This document shows positions 33,187 to 42,900 of a stretch of DNA of 64,000 nt, piece by piece (position 1 is the stretch's first letter; every line of letters starts with the position of its first letter). The translations under genes were made by a program, and so were the position numbers. The DNA is from Nocardia miyunensis NBRC 108239 (GTDB lineage: Bacteria; Actinomycetota; Actinomycetes; Mycobacteriales; Mycobacteriaceae). The DNA is taken from contig NZ_BDBQ01000062.1 of the NCBI RefSeq assembly GCF_001613065.1, forward strand, positions 1 through 64,000, given 5' to 3'. The notes under the pieces are model-generated. The model was not told the origin of the DNA, did no database searches, and saw nothing but the letters and a program-made list of their open reading frames with translations.

Positions 33187-34452
33187 CTACTGCGCAACGT
33201 ACGGCTCCCCGCCCGCCCGCGGCGGGCGCACCTGCCCGACCGCACCGGCCACGGCGATCACGGTCAGCAGGTACGGGGTCATCTGCAACACCTCGGTCGG
33301 GATGGGCGTCGCGAGCACCTGCAACTGCCCCTGCAAGGCCTTGGTGAATCCGAAGAACAGTGCGGCGCAAGTGGATCCGATGGGATTCCACCGCCCCATG
33401 ATCACCGCTGCCAGGGCGATGAAACCGTTGCCTGCCGCCATCTCCTTGGTGAACCCGCCGGTCGAGCCGATGGTGAAATACGCACCGCCCAGTCCCGCGA
33501 CGGCACCGCCCAGCAGCACGGCCTGATAGCGAATGCGCAGCACGCCGATTCCGACCGTGGCCGCGGCGCGGGGATGTTCGCCGACCGCGCGCACCCGCAT
33601 ACCCCACCGGGTGCGGTACAGCACCACGGTGATCACGACGACCAGCAGCACCATCGCGTACACCAGCGCGGTCTGCTCGAAGATCGTGGGCCCGAGGATC
33701 GGGATCCGCGAGAGCACCGGCACCGCGATCGGCTGCATCGTCCCGGGCTCGTCGAACCGGGCGGAACCGTCGGGCAGGGCGGTCAGCTGGTCGAACAGGT
33801 AGCCGGTGAGTCCGGTGGCGAATACCACCAGGACCACGCCGAGCACGATCTGATTGACCAGATAGCGGATCGAGAACACCGCCAGCAACCACGCGATGGC
33901 GACCCCGGCCAGCATCGCGGCCACCGCGCCGACCAGGAAACTACCGCTCATCGTTGCCACGATCGCCGCGGCGCAGGCGCCCGCGAGCAACTGCCCCTCG
34001 ATCGCGATGTTGATCACGCCCGCACGCTCGCACAGCACACCCGCGAGCGCACCGAGGATCAGCGGTGTGGACAGCGCCAGGGTGCCCTGGATCTGATTGG
34101 TCAGCGGGAACGTTTTGCCCGCCGCGGCCCAGCAGATGAACGTCACCACGAAGGCGACCCCGAACAACGCGAACAACGCGCCCGACCACCGTCGCGGCAA
34201 CCCCCGCCACAGCTGGACCACCGCGATGACCAGCGCGACCACCGAGAGCACCCACCCCGTGGCGGCCGCGGGCAGGCGCACCGCGGCCGAGCCGGAGACG
34301 GACAATCCGAAGGCGACCGCACCGGATCGGGTCACCGCCGCCAGCCCCAGCGCACCGAGCGCGAACACCACCAGCAGCACACCCAGTCGCACTCTCCGGC
34401 GTCGCCCCTCCGGCGACTCCCGCACCGCGACAACAGGTTCCGGCACAGCCAT
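33187..34452 (-). CDS. ABC permease, nucleoside/BMP type (second permease)
   Basis: 421 residues from the ATG at 34452, which overlaps the first permease's stop (TGATG) with AAGGGA upstream; an ATG at 34461 is possible. Polytopic protein of the BPD_transp_2 family, with GALAGVLCERAGVINIAIEGQLLAGA and YRTRWGMRVRAVGEHPRAAATVGI typical of NupQ/BmpC/TsgC-type permeases. The N-terminus is a ~25-residue polar stretch and several extra helices. Last gene of the importer operon. Confidence 0.9.
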   Translation of the reverse strand: MAVPEPVVAVRESPEGRRRRVRLGVLLVVFALGALGLAAVTRSGAVAFGLSVSGSAAVRLPAAATGWVLSVVALVIAVVQLWRGLPRRWSGALFALFGVAFVVTFICWAAAGKTFPLTNQIQGTLALSTPLILGALAGVLCERAGVINIAIEGQLLAGACAAAIVATMSGSFLVGAVAAMLAGVAIAWLLAVFSIRYLVNQIVLGVVLVVFATGLTGYLFDQLTALPDGSARFDEPGTMQPIAVPVLSRIPILGPTIFEQTALVYAMVLLVVVITVVLYRTRWGMRVRAVGEHPRAAATVGIGVLRIRYQAVLLGGAVAGLGGAYFTIGSTGGFTKEMAAGNGFIALAAVIMGRWNPIGSTCAALFFGFTKALQGQLQVLATPIPTEVLQMTPYLLTVIAVAGAVGQVRPPRAGGEPYVAQ

Positions 34453-35606
34453 CAGTTCCATCCCTTCGCCGCCACGGCCTCCGCGCGCTCGGCCCGGATC
34501 CGGAACACCGTGCGCACCAGCGCGGGCGCGGCGACCAGGACCACGATCACCGCCTGCAACACCGTCACCAAGGTCAGCGGTGTCCCGGTCGCGGCCTGCA
34601 TCTCCTTGCCGCCCGCATCGAGCGCGCCGAACAGCACAGCGGCGCAGACGGTTCCGAGCGGAGTGCCGCGTCCGAGCAGAGCCACGGTGATGCCGTCGAA
34701 GCCGAACGATCCGGCGATCCCGTTCGTCAGCGGCAGATCGGTGCCGACCACCTGCTGCGCTCCGGCAAGACCGGCCAGCGCGCCCGCGATCAGCATCGCC
34801 ATCACATAGGCGCGGCCGACATTGATTCCGGCGGTGCGCGCGGCGTCCGGGTTCGCGCCGACCGCACGCAGGCGCAGGCCCAGCGTCGAGCGCGACAGCA
34901 GCCACCACACCAGCACCGCCGCGAGCACCGCCACCAGCAGTCCCAGATGCAGCCGGGTACCGCCGAACCGGGGCAGCTGCGCGCTCGGGTCCACCACGGG
35001 GCTGATCGGCTCGTGGCTGCCGGGACGTTGCAGCGCGGTGGTGGTCAGCAGCCAGGTCAGCGCGTAGAGCGCGATGTAGTTGCCCATGATGGTGGCGATC
35101 ACCTCGTGAGCCCCGGTGCGCGCCTTGAGGATTCCCGCCAGCGCACCCCAGACCGCGCCACCGGCGATTCCGGCCGCGATGGCGGCCGCCACATGCAAAC
35201 CCGGCGGCAGATGCACCGCGAAACCCACCCACCCGGCGGCCAGCGCACCGGCGATCAGCTGCCCTTGTGCGCCGATGTTGAACAGCCCGGTCCGGAACGC
35301 CAGGGTGACCGACAAACCGGTGCAGATCAGCGGCGTCGCCGCGACCAGAGTTTCGGCGATCTGCTGACGCCCGCCGAACGCGCCCAGGAACAACGCTCGA
35401 TAGGTATCGCGCACCGCACTCGCCGCCGCGGTGAACGTATCCGCCGGCCGGGCGAAGAAATAACCCGCCGCATCGGTCACCGCGGAGTTGCTCACGATGA
35501 TCAGCACCGCGCCGACGACCAGGGCCAGCACCACGGCCAAAGCGCTGACCACCAACTCCCGCAACCACTTCCGATTCGTGATCGCGCGCACCCCGATGTC
35601 CGTCAT
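34452..35606 (-). CDS. ABC permease, nucleoside/BMP type (first permease)
   Basis: 384 residues, BPD_transp_2 membrane protein. AFRTGLFNIGAQGQLIAGALAAGWVG and STLGLRLRAVGANPDAARTAGI mark it as a NupP/BmpB-like subunit that pairs with the other permease. Its start has a good ribosome site (AGGAGGCG). Between it and the ATPase gene lies a duplicated ~80-bp block. Confidence 0.9.
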   Translation of the reverse strand: MTDIGVRAITNRKWLRELVVSALAVVLALVVGAVLIIVSNSAVTDAAGYFFARPADTFTAAASAVRDTYRALFLGAFGGRQQIAETLVAATPLICTGLSVTLAFRTGLFNIGAQGQLIAGALAAGWVGFAVHLPPGLHVAAAIAAGIAGGAVWGALAGILKARTGAHEVIATIMGNYIALYALTWLLTTTALQRPGSHEPISPVVDPSAQLPRFGGTRLHLGLLVAVLAAVLVWWLLSRSTLGLRLRAVGANPDAARTAGINVGRAYVMAMLIAGALAGLAGAQQVVGTDLPLTNGIAGSFGFDGITVALLGRGTPLGTVCAAVLFGALDAGGKEMQAATGTPLTLVTVLQAVIVVLVAAPALVRTVFRIRAERAEAVAAKGWN

Positions 35607-35659
35607 CGCGCCTCCTGCGTCGGGACCCCGGCCATCGTCGGGCCGAGCCGATCACGCGG
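35582..35659. repeat. Direct repeat copy A (permease start/ATPase end)
   Basis: Shares about 80 bases with 35716-35796, offset 134-137 bases, with a 3-base indel and a few substitutions. It covers the first permease's start codon and ribosome site followed by what reads as the ATPase gene's last codons, so it looks like a tandem duplication of the junction between the two genes. Confidence 0.8.
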
Positions 35660-35715
35660 AGCGCGCCGACCCGCGACACCCGCGATACAACCGCCGCACA
35701 TCACCAAGTCCACGG

Positions 35716-35796
35716 TCGCGCGCACCCCGATGTCCGTCATCGCGCCTCCTGCGGTGGCCGCACCCCGGCCATCATCAGGCCGAGCCGATCACGCGG
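35716..35796. repeat. Direct repeat copy B (ATPase 3' end)
   Basis: Second copy of the junction block. The ATPase gene's real stop (35737) lies in this copy, while a second, unused permease start (ATGACGGACATCGGG on the minus strand) precedes a truncated frame. Confidence 0.8.
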
Positions 35797-37251
35797 GGTG
35801 TCCGGACCCGCGCTCCCCACGATGCGCCCGCCGTACATCACGAGGATCCGGTCCGAGAGCGCGTAGATCTCATCCAGTTCGGCCGAGACGATCAATACTG
35901 CCGCGCCCCGATCACGCTCTCGGACAATGCGTTCGTGCACGAACTCGATGGACCCGACATCCAGGCCGCGGGTGGGCTGACCGGCGACGAGCAGCTCGAG
36001 CGGCCGGGACATCTCCCGTGCCAGCACCACCTTCTGCTGATTGCCGCCCGAGAGCGCACCGACCGGATCCGCCGCCGATCCGGTGCGGATGTCGAACTCC
36101 TCGATGCGCCGGGACGCATTGCGCCGCACCGCGTTCGGTGACAGTACGCCGTGCCGGGAGAACTCCGCGCCGTCGACCAGATCGAGGATGAGGTTCTCCG
36201 CGACGCTGAAGCTTCCGATCACACCGTCGTGCGAACGATCCTCGGGCACATAGCCGATGCCGGCGTCCAGGTGTTCGCGCGGGGAGCGGCCCACCAACTC
36301 GGCGCCCCGCACGGTGATCGATCCCCGCACCGGTGTGCGCAGTCCCAGCAGTGCGGTGATCAATTCCGACTGCCCGTTGCCGACCACGCCCGCGATGCCG
36401 ACGATCTCACCGGCCTCGACCTGGAACGACACGTCGTCCACCACAACCGATCCCGCCGCGTCGACGACGGTCACACCGTCCACGGCCAGCACCGGCCCGC
36501 TCGGCCGGGCCGGGGATTTGGCCACCACGAGTTCCACCGACCGGCCGACCATCAGCTCCGCGAGTTCGCCTTCGGGCGTGGCGGGATCGACCGTCGCGAC
36601 CACCGCGCCGCGCCGGATCACCGTGATGCGATCGGCGATCCGGGTGACCTCCCCCAGCTTGTGCGAGATGAAGATGATCGAGGTGCCGCTCGCGGCGATC
36701 GCACGCAATACCTCGATCAATTCGTCGGTTTCCTGCGGAGTGAGCACCGCGGTCGGCTCGTCCAGGATGAGTACCTCGACCTCGTGCGCGAGTGCCTTGA
36801 GGATCTCCACCCGCTGCTGCTCGCCGACCGACAGATCGGCCACCGTCGCATCGGGATCTACCGGAAGCCCGTGACGCTGCGACAACTCGAGCACCCGCCG
36901 CCGCGCCGCCGCGTGATCCAGCAGGCCGAAACGGGTCCGCGGCTCACGGCCGAGGATCAGGTTCTCCGCGACCGTGAACACCGGCACCAGCATGAAATGC
37001 TGGTGCACCATGCCGATTCCGGCGGCGATCGCCGCCCGGGGCGACGCGCACGTCCACGGCTTTCCGTCGAGCAGTATCTGCCCCTCGTCCGGTTGCAGCA
37101 GGCCGTAGAGGATGTTCATCAGCGTGCTCTTGCCTGCGCCGTTCTCCCCGAGCAGACAGTGCACCTCCCCCGGTTCGACCACCAGATCGATCCGATCGTT
37201 GGCCACCAGGGTGCCGAATCTTTTTGTCAGGCCGCGTAATTCGAGCCGCAT
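35737..37251 (-). CDS. Double-domain ABC ATPase of nucleoside importer
   Basis: 504 residues with two ATPase modules, as in NupO/RbsA-type proteins. First half: Walker A GENGAGKST, signature LSVGEQQRVEI, Walker B VLILDEPTAVL. Second half has the degenerate Walker A GVVGNGQSE and signature LSGGNQQKVVLAREM, typical of this class. The start lies about ten bases after the lipoprotein gene's stop. Energises purine-nucleoside or related uptake with the two downstream permeases. Confidence 0.92.
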   Translation of the reverse strand: MRLELRGLTKRFGTLVANDRIDLVVEPGEVHCLLGENGAGKSTLMNILYGLLQPDEGQILLDGKPWTCASPRAAIAAGIGMVHQHFMLVPVFTVAENLILGREPRTRFGLLDHAAARRRVLELSQRHGLPVDPDATVADLSVGEQQRVEILKALAHEVEVLILDEPTAVLTPQETDELIEVLRAIAASGTSIIFISHKLGEVTRIADRITVIRRGAVVATVDPATPEGELAELMVGRSVELVVAKSPARPSGPVLAVDGVTVVDAAGSVVVDDVSFQVEAGEIVGIAGVVGNGQSELITALLGLRTPVRGSITVRGAELVGRSPREHLDAGIGYVPEDRSHDGVIGSFSVAENLILDLVDGAEFSRHGVLSPNAVRRNASRRIEEFDIRTGSAADPVGALSGGNQQKVVLAREMSRPLELLVAGQPTRGLDVGSIEFVHERIVRERDRGAAVLIVSAELDEIYALSDRILVMYGGRIVGSAGPDTPRDRLGLMMAGVRPPQEAR

Positions 37252-37258
37252 CGGAACA

Positions 37259-38350
37259 TCATCCGACAGGTTGGGACTTGGACGCGATGGTGACCTTCCC
37301 AGCAGCGAGATCAGCTGCCAGCGCGGTGATTTCGGACTTCAGCCCGGACGGGACGGCGGCATCGAAACTGTGATAGGGAGCCAGGCTCACGCCCTTGTTC
37401 GTCAACGTCCCGACATAGGACGCGTTGCTGAAGTGCTTGTGGTACGCGTCGGTGATCACTTTGTCCACCGCGACGTCCATCGACTTCTTCACACTGCTGA
37501 GCAGCACCGAACAGTATTCCGCGGCGCTCACACAGCCATCGGTGTCGACCCAGACAGCGGTCACTTTGCCGCCGGAGGATCTCGCCGCCTCGAGCGCGCC
37601 CAGTCCGGCCGGACCGGCCACCGGCATCAGCACGTCCGCGCCCTGACTGATCAGATCGTTGGCCTTGGCCTTGGCGGTGTTCTTGTCGGAGAAGTCGTTG
37701 GTGATCACGCCCTGCTGGGTCGCCTCGTCCCAGCCGAGCAACTGCACCTGTTTGCCCTTGTGCTGGTTGTAATACGAGACGCCCTCGGCGAACCCGTCCA
37801 TGAAGATGGCCACGGTCGGAATGTTGATCCCGCCGAAGGTGCCCACCTTGCCGGTCTTGGACATGCCCGCGGCCAGGTACCCGCCCAGGAATGCGGGCTG
37901 GGCCGCGTTGAAGGTCAGGCCCTGCAGGTTGGGCAGCGGTGGATTCTTGACCGTGTCGGTGTACGCGTTGTCCACGATCGCGAAGTCGATATTCGGATTC
38001 GCCTTGGCCGCAGCATATGTCGCATCGCCGAGCTTGAAGCCGACGGTCACGATGATGTTGCATCGCTGCCGGACCATGGTGTCGATGTTGCCCGGATAGT
38101 CGTTGTCGGACTTGGATTCCAGCTGCGCCTTCGACAGGCCCAGCGCGGTGACCGCGTCGGTGAGGCCCTTGTAGGAGGTCTGGTTGAACGACTTGTCATC
38201 GAAGCCGCCGGAGTCGGACACCATGCACGCCTTGAAATTCGCGGCGCCGGGCGCTGCCGCGGCTCCCTGTTTCGCGGGCGGGCTGCCGCACGCGCCGACG
38301 GTCAGGGCGAGAACGCCCACGGTGGTCAGAGTACGCAGCCAGCTACCCAT
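37259..38350 (-). CDS. BMP-family substrate-binding lipoprotein
   Basis: 363 residues from the ATG at 38350, with AGGAGG seven bases upstream (the open frame extends further). Signal peptide with lipobox LTVGAC. The mature part is a PnrA/Med-type basic membrane protein (ACMVSDSGGFDDKSFNQTSYKGL, GFKLGDATYAAAKANP, GGYLAAGMSKTGKVGTFGG). This family binds purine nucleosides, which assigns the operon as a nucleoside importer; the exact ligand is inferred. First gene of the operon. Confidence 0.92.
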   Translation of the reverse strand: MGSWLRTLTTVGVLALTVGACGSPPAKQGAAAAPGAANFKACMVSDSGGFDDKSFNQTSYKGLTDAVTALGLSKAQLESKSDNDYPGNIDTMVRQRCNIIVTVGFKLGDATYAAAKANPNIDFAIVDNAYTDTVKNPPLPNLQGLTFNAAQPAFLGGYLAAGMSKTGKVGTFGGINIPTVAIFMDGFAEGVSYYNQHKGKQVQLLGWDEATQQGVITNDFSDKNTAKAKANDLISQGADVLMPVAGPAGLGALEAARSSGGKVTAVWVDTDGCVSAAEYCSVLLSSVKKSMDVAVDKVITDAYHKHFSNASYVGTLTNKGVSLAPYHSFDAAVPSGLKSEITALAADLAAGKVTIASKSQPVG

Positions 38351-38569
38351 ATGTGCCTCCTGAAACGGGTATCGGGCAACATATCCCAACCCGGCCGACC
38401 TCGCACGACAACCAGAAATGGGAAGTCCACAGGAGCACCGCTCGGCACCGGAGCGCGCGGAGATGCCATGTAGATCCGAATTATGAAGCTTCACAACGAT
38501 TCTGGTGCAGCGTCCGGCGTCCGCGCACCGACCACGCGTAGCTTCGGGCCGGTTACCGGATCTCTCCCC

Positions 38570-39994
38570 TCACCCCGTGACGCGCAGGGTGCGGACGAAC
38601 TGTTCGCAGGGGGTGGCGATGGGTTGCCAGTTGCCCTCGACGTATTGGCAGCCGATACTGGCCTGCACGCCGGAGTCGACCAGGATCTGCCAGTGAACGG
38701 TGGTGCCGTCGCCGGGGGATTCCTGATAGGACAGGCCGGTGCGGTCGCCGAAGACGGCGTTGCGGCGCAGGCCGCCGACCTGATTTGCCGGGCGGCGTTC
38801 GATCTGCGCTGCCAGGGTGTCGGCCACGTCGTCGAGACCGGCGCCGGGGTTGAGCACCTTCTGCGTCAGCGTGATGCGTTGGCGCGCACCGTCGTTCGGG
38901 GATATGTCCACGCGGTCGCCGACGTGCGAGGCGATATGCCATCCGGCGGGGATCTGCGCCTGGATCCGGCCGAAGGTCTGTGTGGCCGGCCCGGAGGCGG
39001 TGGCCGAAGACGTTGGCGGACCGGATGATTCGGGACCCGCAGTGGTGCGGGACGAGCCCGAACGGGTCAGCGCGATCGTCACGCCCACGCCGATCAGCAG
39101 CAGCACGACGACCGCGGCGGCGGCGATGAGCAGCCGATTCGGGCCCTGACGCGGCGGCTGGACGGCCAGCGCGTGCTGGTGCAGCGAATCGAACTCCATC
39201 GGTGACAACCGCGCGGCCTGCGCGTTCTGCGCGATGGGCATCGGCATCCCCGGATGCGCACCGCGAATCAGTTCGACTCCGGTGAGCGGACGCACGTCGA
39301 CCGGAAATCCGCACTGTTCGGCCAGGGTCACGGCCAGCGCGTCGAGCAGGCCCTTGTCCGTCACGCCGAGGGCCAGCAGATAGGTCGGCGCCTGTCCGGC
39401 GAGCAACCGGGCGATCACGCCGACGACGCCGGGCAGACCGTGGCCCTCCTCCACGTCGGCCAGGCCGACGGTCGGTTCGAACTCGCACGCCTCGATCCAG
39501 GTGTCCTGTCCGGACCTGCCGATCAAACTGACGGTCGTGGACAGCGGATCGAGTTCCAGTACCGCGATGCGCTGCTGCTGAGCGGTACTGACACCCAGCG
39601 ATGCGGCCCGCCGCGCCAACGGCTCGACCGCCACCTGCGACACCAGCCGCCGGGCCGCGGTCTCCAACGCGGCCCGCCGCCGACGCCCCCAGGCCGAGGG
39701 CCCGGCGATGGTGAGCTGCTCACAGGGCGTGGGCAATTGCAGATTGGTCAGCACCGCGCCCAGCGTCACCGCCCAGGCATCGGCGATCGGCGGCAACGTC
39801 GGCGGGAAGGCGATCCGGTCGGCCGCGGCCATCCGGACCATCGACACCGCCGGATACTGCGGCCGAAGCTGTTCTCCGACAACGAAACTCCTGCCGTCAC
39901 TGGCAGGAATGATCGAGGGCGGACCATCCCAGTGCGTCGACTCGCTGCGCGCCCACAGTCGCGTGTCGGTCAACACCAGATCGACATTCGACAT
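38570..39994 (-). CDS. Type VII secretion-associated protein, TIGR03931/Rv3446c type
   Basis: 474 residues from the ATG at 39994, which overlaps the eccC stop (ATGA). The N-terminal ~280 residues are an actin/Hsp70-like-looking cytoplasmic domain. One membrane helix (NRLLIAAAAVVVLLLIGVGV) is followed by an outside domain ending in TPCEQFVRTLRVTG. Size and position directly after eccC match the ESX-4 protein Rv3446c of Mycobacterium tuberculosis. Role in secretion unknown. Confidence 0.85.
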   Translation of the reverse strand: MSNVDLVLTDTRLWARSESTHWDGPPSIIPASDGRSFVVGEQLRPQYPAVSMVRMAAADRIAFPPTLPPIADAWAVTLGAVLTNLQLPTPCEQLTIAGPSAWGRRRRAALETAARRLVSQVAVEPLARRAASLGVSTAQQQRIAVLELDPLSTTVSLIGRSGQDTWIEACEFEPTVGLADVEEGHGLPGVVGVIARLLAGQAPTYLLALGVTDKGLLDALAVTLAEQCGFPVDVRPLTGVELIRGAHPGMPMPIAQNAQAARLSPMEFDSLHQHALAVQPPRQGPNRLLIAAAAVVVLLLIGVGVTIALTRSGSSRTTAGPESSGPPTSSATASGPATQTFGRIQAQIPAGWHIASHVGDRVDISPNDGARQRITLTQKVLNPGAGLDDVADTLAAQIERRPANQVGGLRRNAVFGDRTGLSYQESPGDGTTVHWQILVDSGVQASIGCQYVEGNWQPIATPCEQFVRTLRVTG

Positions 39995-42900
39995 CAGGTC
40001 AGCGGCAGCCATCCGGTCTGGATGAGTTCCTCGCCATTGCGGGTGACGTAGGTGCCGCGTCCGGGCGGCATGGCCGACGGACGGGCATTACCCCACAGCA
40101 CACCCTCGTCACGGCTACCGCTCATGATCAGACCGGCCGAACCGAGATCCTTCATCCGGCCGATCACCGGTTCGTACATCGCGCGGCTGGCGCCGCCCGA
40201 ACGCCGGGCGATGACCACGTGGAAGCCGAGATCGCGTGCGTGCGCGAGGCTTTCGAGCAGCGCCTGCACGGGGTTACCGCTGGAGGTGGCGACCAGATCG
40301 TAGTCGTCGATCAGGACGTACAGCTCCGGACCGTCCCACCAGGACCTGTCCCGCAACTGCTGCGGCGTCACGTCCGGGCCGGGAGTCCGCTTCGCCACAT
40401 AAGCCGCCAGATCGCTCATGTTGTCCGTGAATTGCGGTGCGGTCGAACCGTATCCGGCCATGTACTGCTGCGGCAGCAGGCCCAGCATGCTGCGGCGGTA
40501 GTCACCCATGATGATGCGCGCCTGATTCGGGGTGTTGGACGCGATGATGCCCTCGGCGATCGAGCGCAGCAGGGTGGTCTTACCCGATTCGGAGTCACCG
40601 ACGATGACGAAGTGCGGGCTGACGTTGAAGTCGATGAACACCGGGGCCAGCTCGGATTCGCTGATGCCGATGGGGAAACGCATGCACTTCTGCGACGCGT
40701 CGCCCGCCCAGTTTCCGGACAGCCGCAGCAGTTCCTGGCGTTCCAGCCGCTCGGGCAGCATGCGCACCCGCGGGGCCGGGCGGCCCGGATTCATCTGCCG
40801 CACCGCCGCGACCGCTTGGGCCACACCGGTACTGAGCGTTTCCGGATTCGGATCGCCGTCGATACGCGGCAGCGCGGTCAGCATGTGCAGGGTTTCGGCG
40901 GTCATACCGCGGCCGGGACGGCCCTTCGGAACCAGTGCGGCGAACTTGCGGCCCAGGTCGGAATCCATCGGATCACCGAGACGCAGCTCGATGCGGGTGC
41001 CGATCTGGTCCTTGAGCGCCGGGCGGGCCTCGGCCCACCGGTTCAGCGCGATGATCACGTGCACGCCGTACGACAGACCCTGCACCGCCAGGTTCATGAT
41101 GCCCTGTTCGAGCGAGTCGAAGTCCTGGCGAATCGTGCTGAAACCATCGATGACCAGGAAGACGTCACCGAACGGATCCTCGTGCACACCGGTCGCGGCC
41201 GAGTTCCCGGCCGGATCGGCGCCGCGCAGGCGGCGGAATTCCGACATGGACTCGATGCCCAGCTGCCGGAACCGCATTTCGCGGGCACGCACGATGTTGT
41301 GCATCTCGGACAGGGTGCGACGGACCTTCTCCTCGTCCAGGCGACCCGCGACCGAACCGACGTGCGGCAGCCCCTCGAGGCTGATGAGGGTACCGCCACC
41401 GAAGTCCAGGCAGTAGAACTGCACCTGTTCGGCGGTGTGACTCAACGCCATCGACATGATCAACGACCGCAGCGCGGTCGACTTACCCGACTGCGGGCCA
41501 CCGACCACGGCCACGTTGCCGCCGACGCCGGACAGGTCCACGACCATCGGATCCCGGCGCTGGTGGTACGGGCGGTCGACGATGCCGATCGGCACGCGCA
41601 GCGAGGCGATCTGCGGAACGTCGCCGGTGAGGATGGAACGCGGCAGGAGGAAATCCATGGTCGGCGCATCGTCCAGCGGCGGCAGCCAGATCTCGTGCGC
41701 GGGGCGGCCGTGTCCGCGGATGCGGGAGACCAGCATGCCGAGGTTGGAGATCTCTTCCCCGTCCTCGCCCCTGACGGCCTCCTGGATCAGTTCCGGCTCG
41801 GCCGCCACCGGAATGCGGTCGCTGGCACGGAAATCCACGTGACCGGCGGTGAAGACGCGGGCGTGGATATCGATCTCACCGCCGACGATTCCGGCCTGGG
41901 TGACCTGGCGCTGCGAACCACCGCCGACGTACGCGCCCGACACGTAGGCCGCCTGGAACCGCCGGATCTCGCCGTCACCGGCTTTCAGGTAGCCGCCACC
42001 GGGACTGGGCGGCAGGTTGTACGCGTCCGGAACACCCAGCACCTGCCGGGATTCGTTGGCGGAGAAGGTTTTCAGGCCGATCCGGTAGGACAGGTGGGAT
42101 TCGAGGCCCTTGAGCTTGCCCTCCTCCAGACGCTGGGAGGCCAGCAGCAGGTGTACCTGCAGTGATCGACCCAGCCGACCGATCATCGTGAACAGATCCG
42201 CGAAGTCCGGATGCTGTTGCAACAGTTCGGAGAACTCGTCGAGCACCACGAACAGCGCGGGCAGCGGATCCAGATCCGCACCGGCGGCACGGGCCTTCTC
42301 GTATTCACCGACGTTGGCGAAGTTACCCGCCGTACGCAGCAGTTCCTGGCGGCGGTTCATCTCACCATCGAGGGCGTCTCTCATCCGGCCGACGAGGTCG
42401 GCTTCCTCCTCCAGGTTGGTGACGATGGCCGCGACATGTGGCACGCCTTCGAGCCCGAGGAAGGTCGCACCGCCCTTGAAGTCGACCAGAACCAGATTCA
42501 GCTGGTCGGGCGAATGCAGCGCGATCATCGAGAGCACAAGGGTCCGAAGGAATTCCGACTTACCCGAACCGGTCGCGCCGATGCACAGGCCGTGCGGACC
42601 CATACCCTTGTCGGCGGCCTCCTTGATGTCCAGATACACCGGCAGTCCGTCGGCGCCGACACCGAAGGGCACCCGCAACCGCTCGGGGCCGTAGCGCGGC
42701 TTCCACTGGCTCTCCGGGCTGAACGTACCGATATCGCCCAGACCGAGCATCTGCGCCCAGGAAGTGATGGCCTCGGCGCTCTCGCCCGAGGCGTTTTCCG
42801 CGCCGGTCTGGGTGACCACCCGGAACGGCGCGAGACGACGAGCGACCTGCTCGGCCTGCCGCGCGCTGATCCGGTCGATCACCGCGAAGCGCTCCATATT

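Noticed and set aside
33187..35679. Single 830-residue frame across both importer permease genes
   Set aside because: The N-terminal ~400 residues are an out-of-frame reading of the first permease; the real second permease starts at 34452.
38351..38569. Search for an esxU/esxT (WXG100) pair beside the Rv3446c-type gene
   Set aside because: No ~100-residue frame with a W-x-G motif was found here on either strand.
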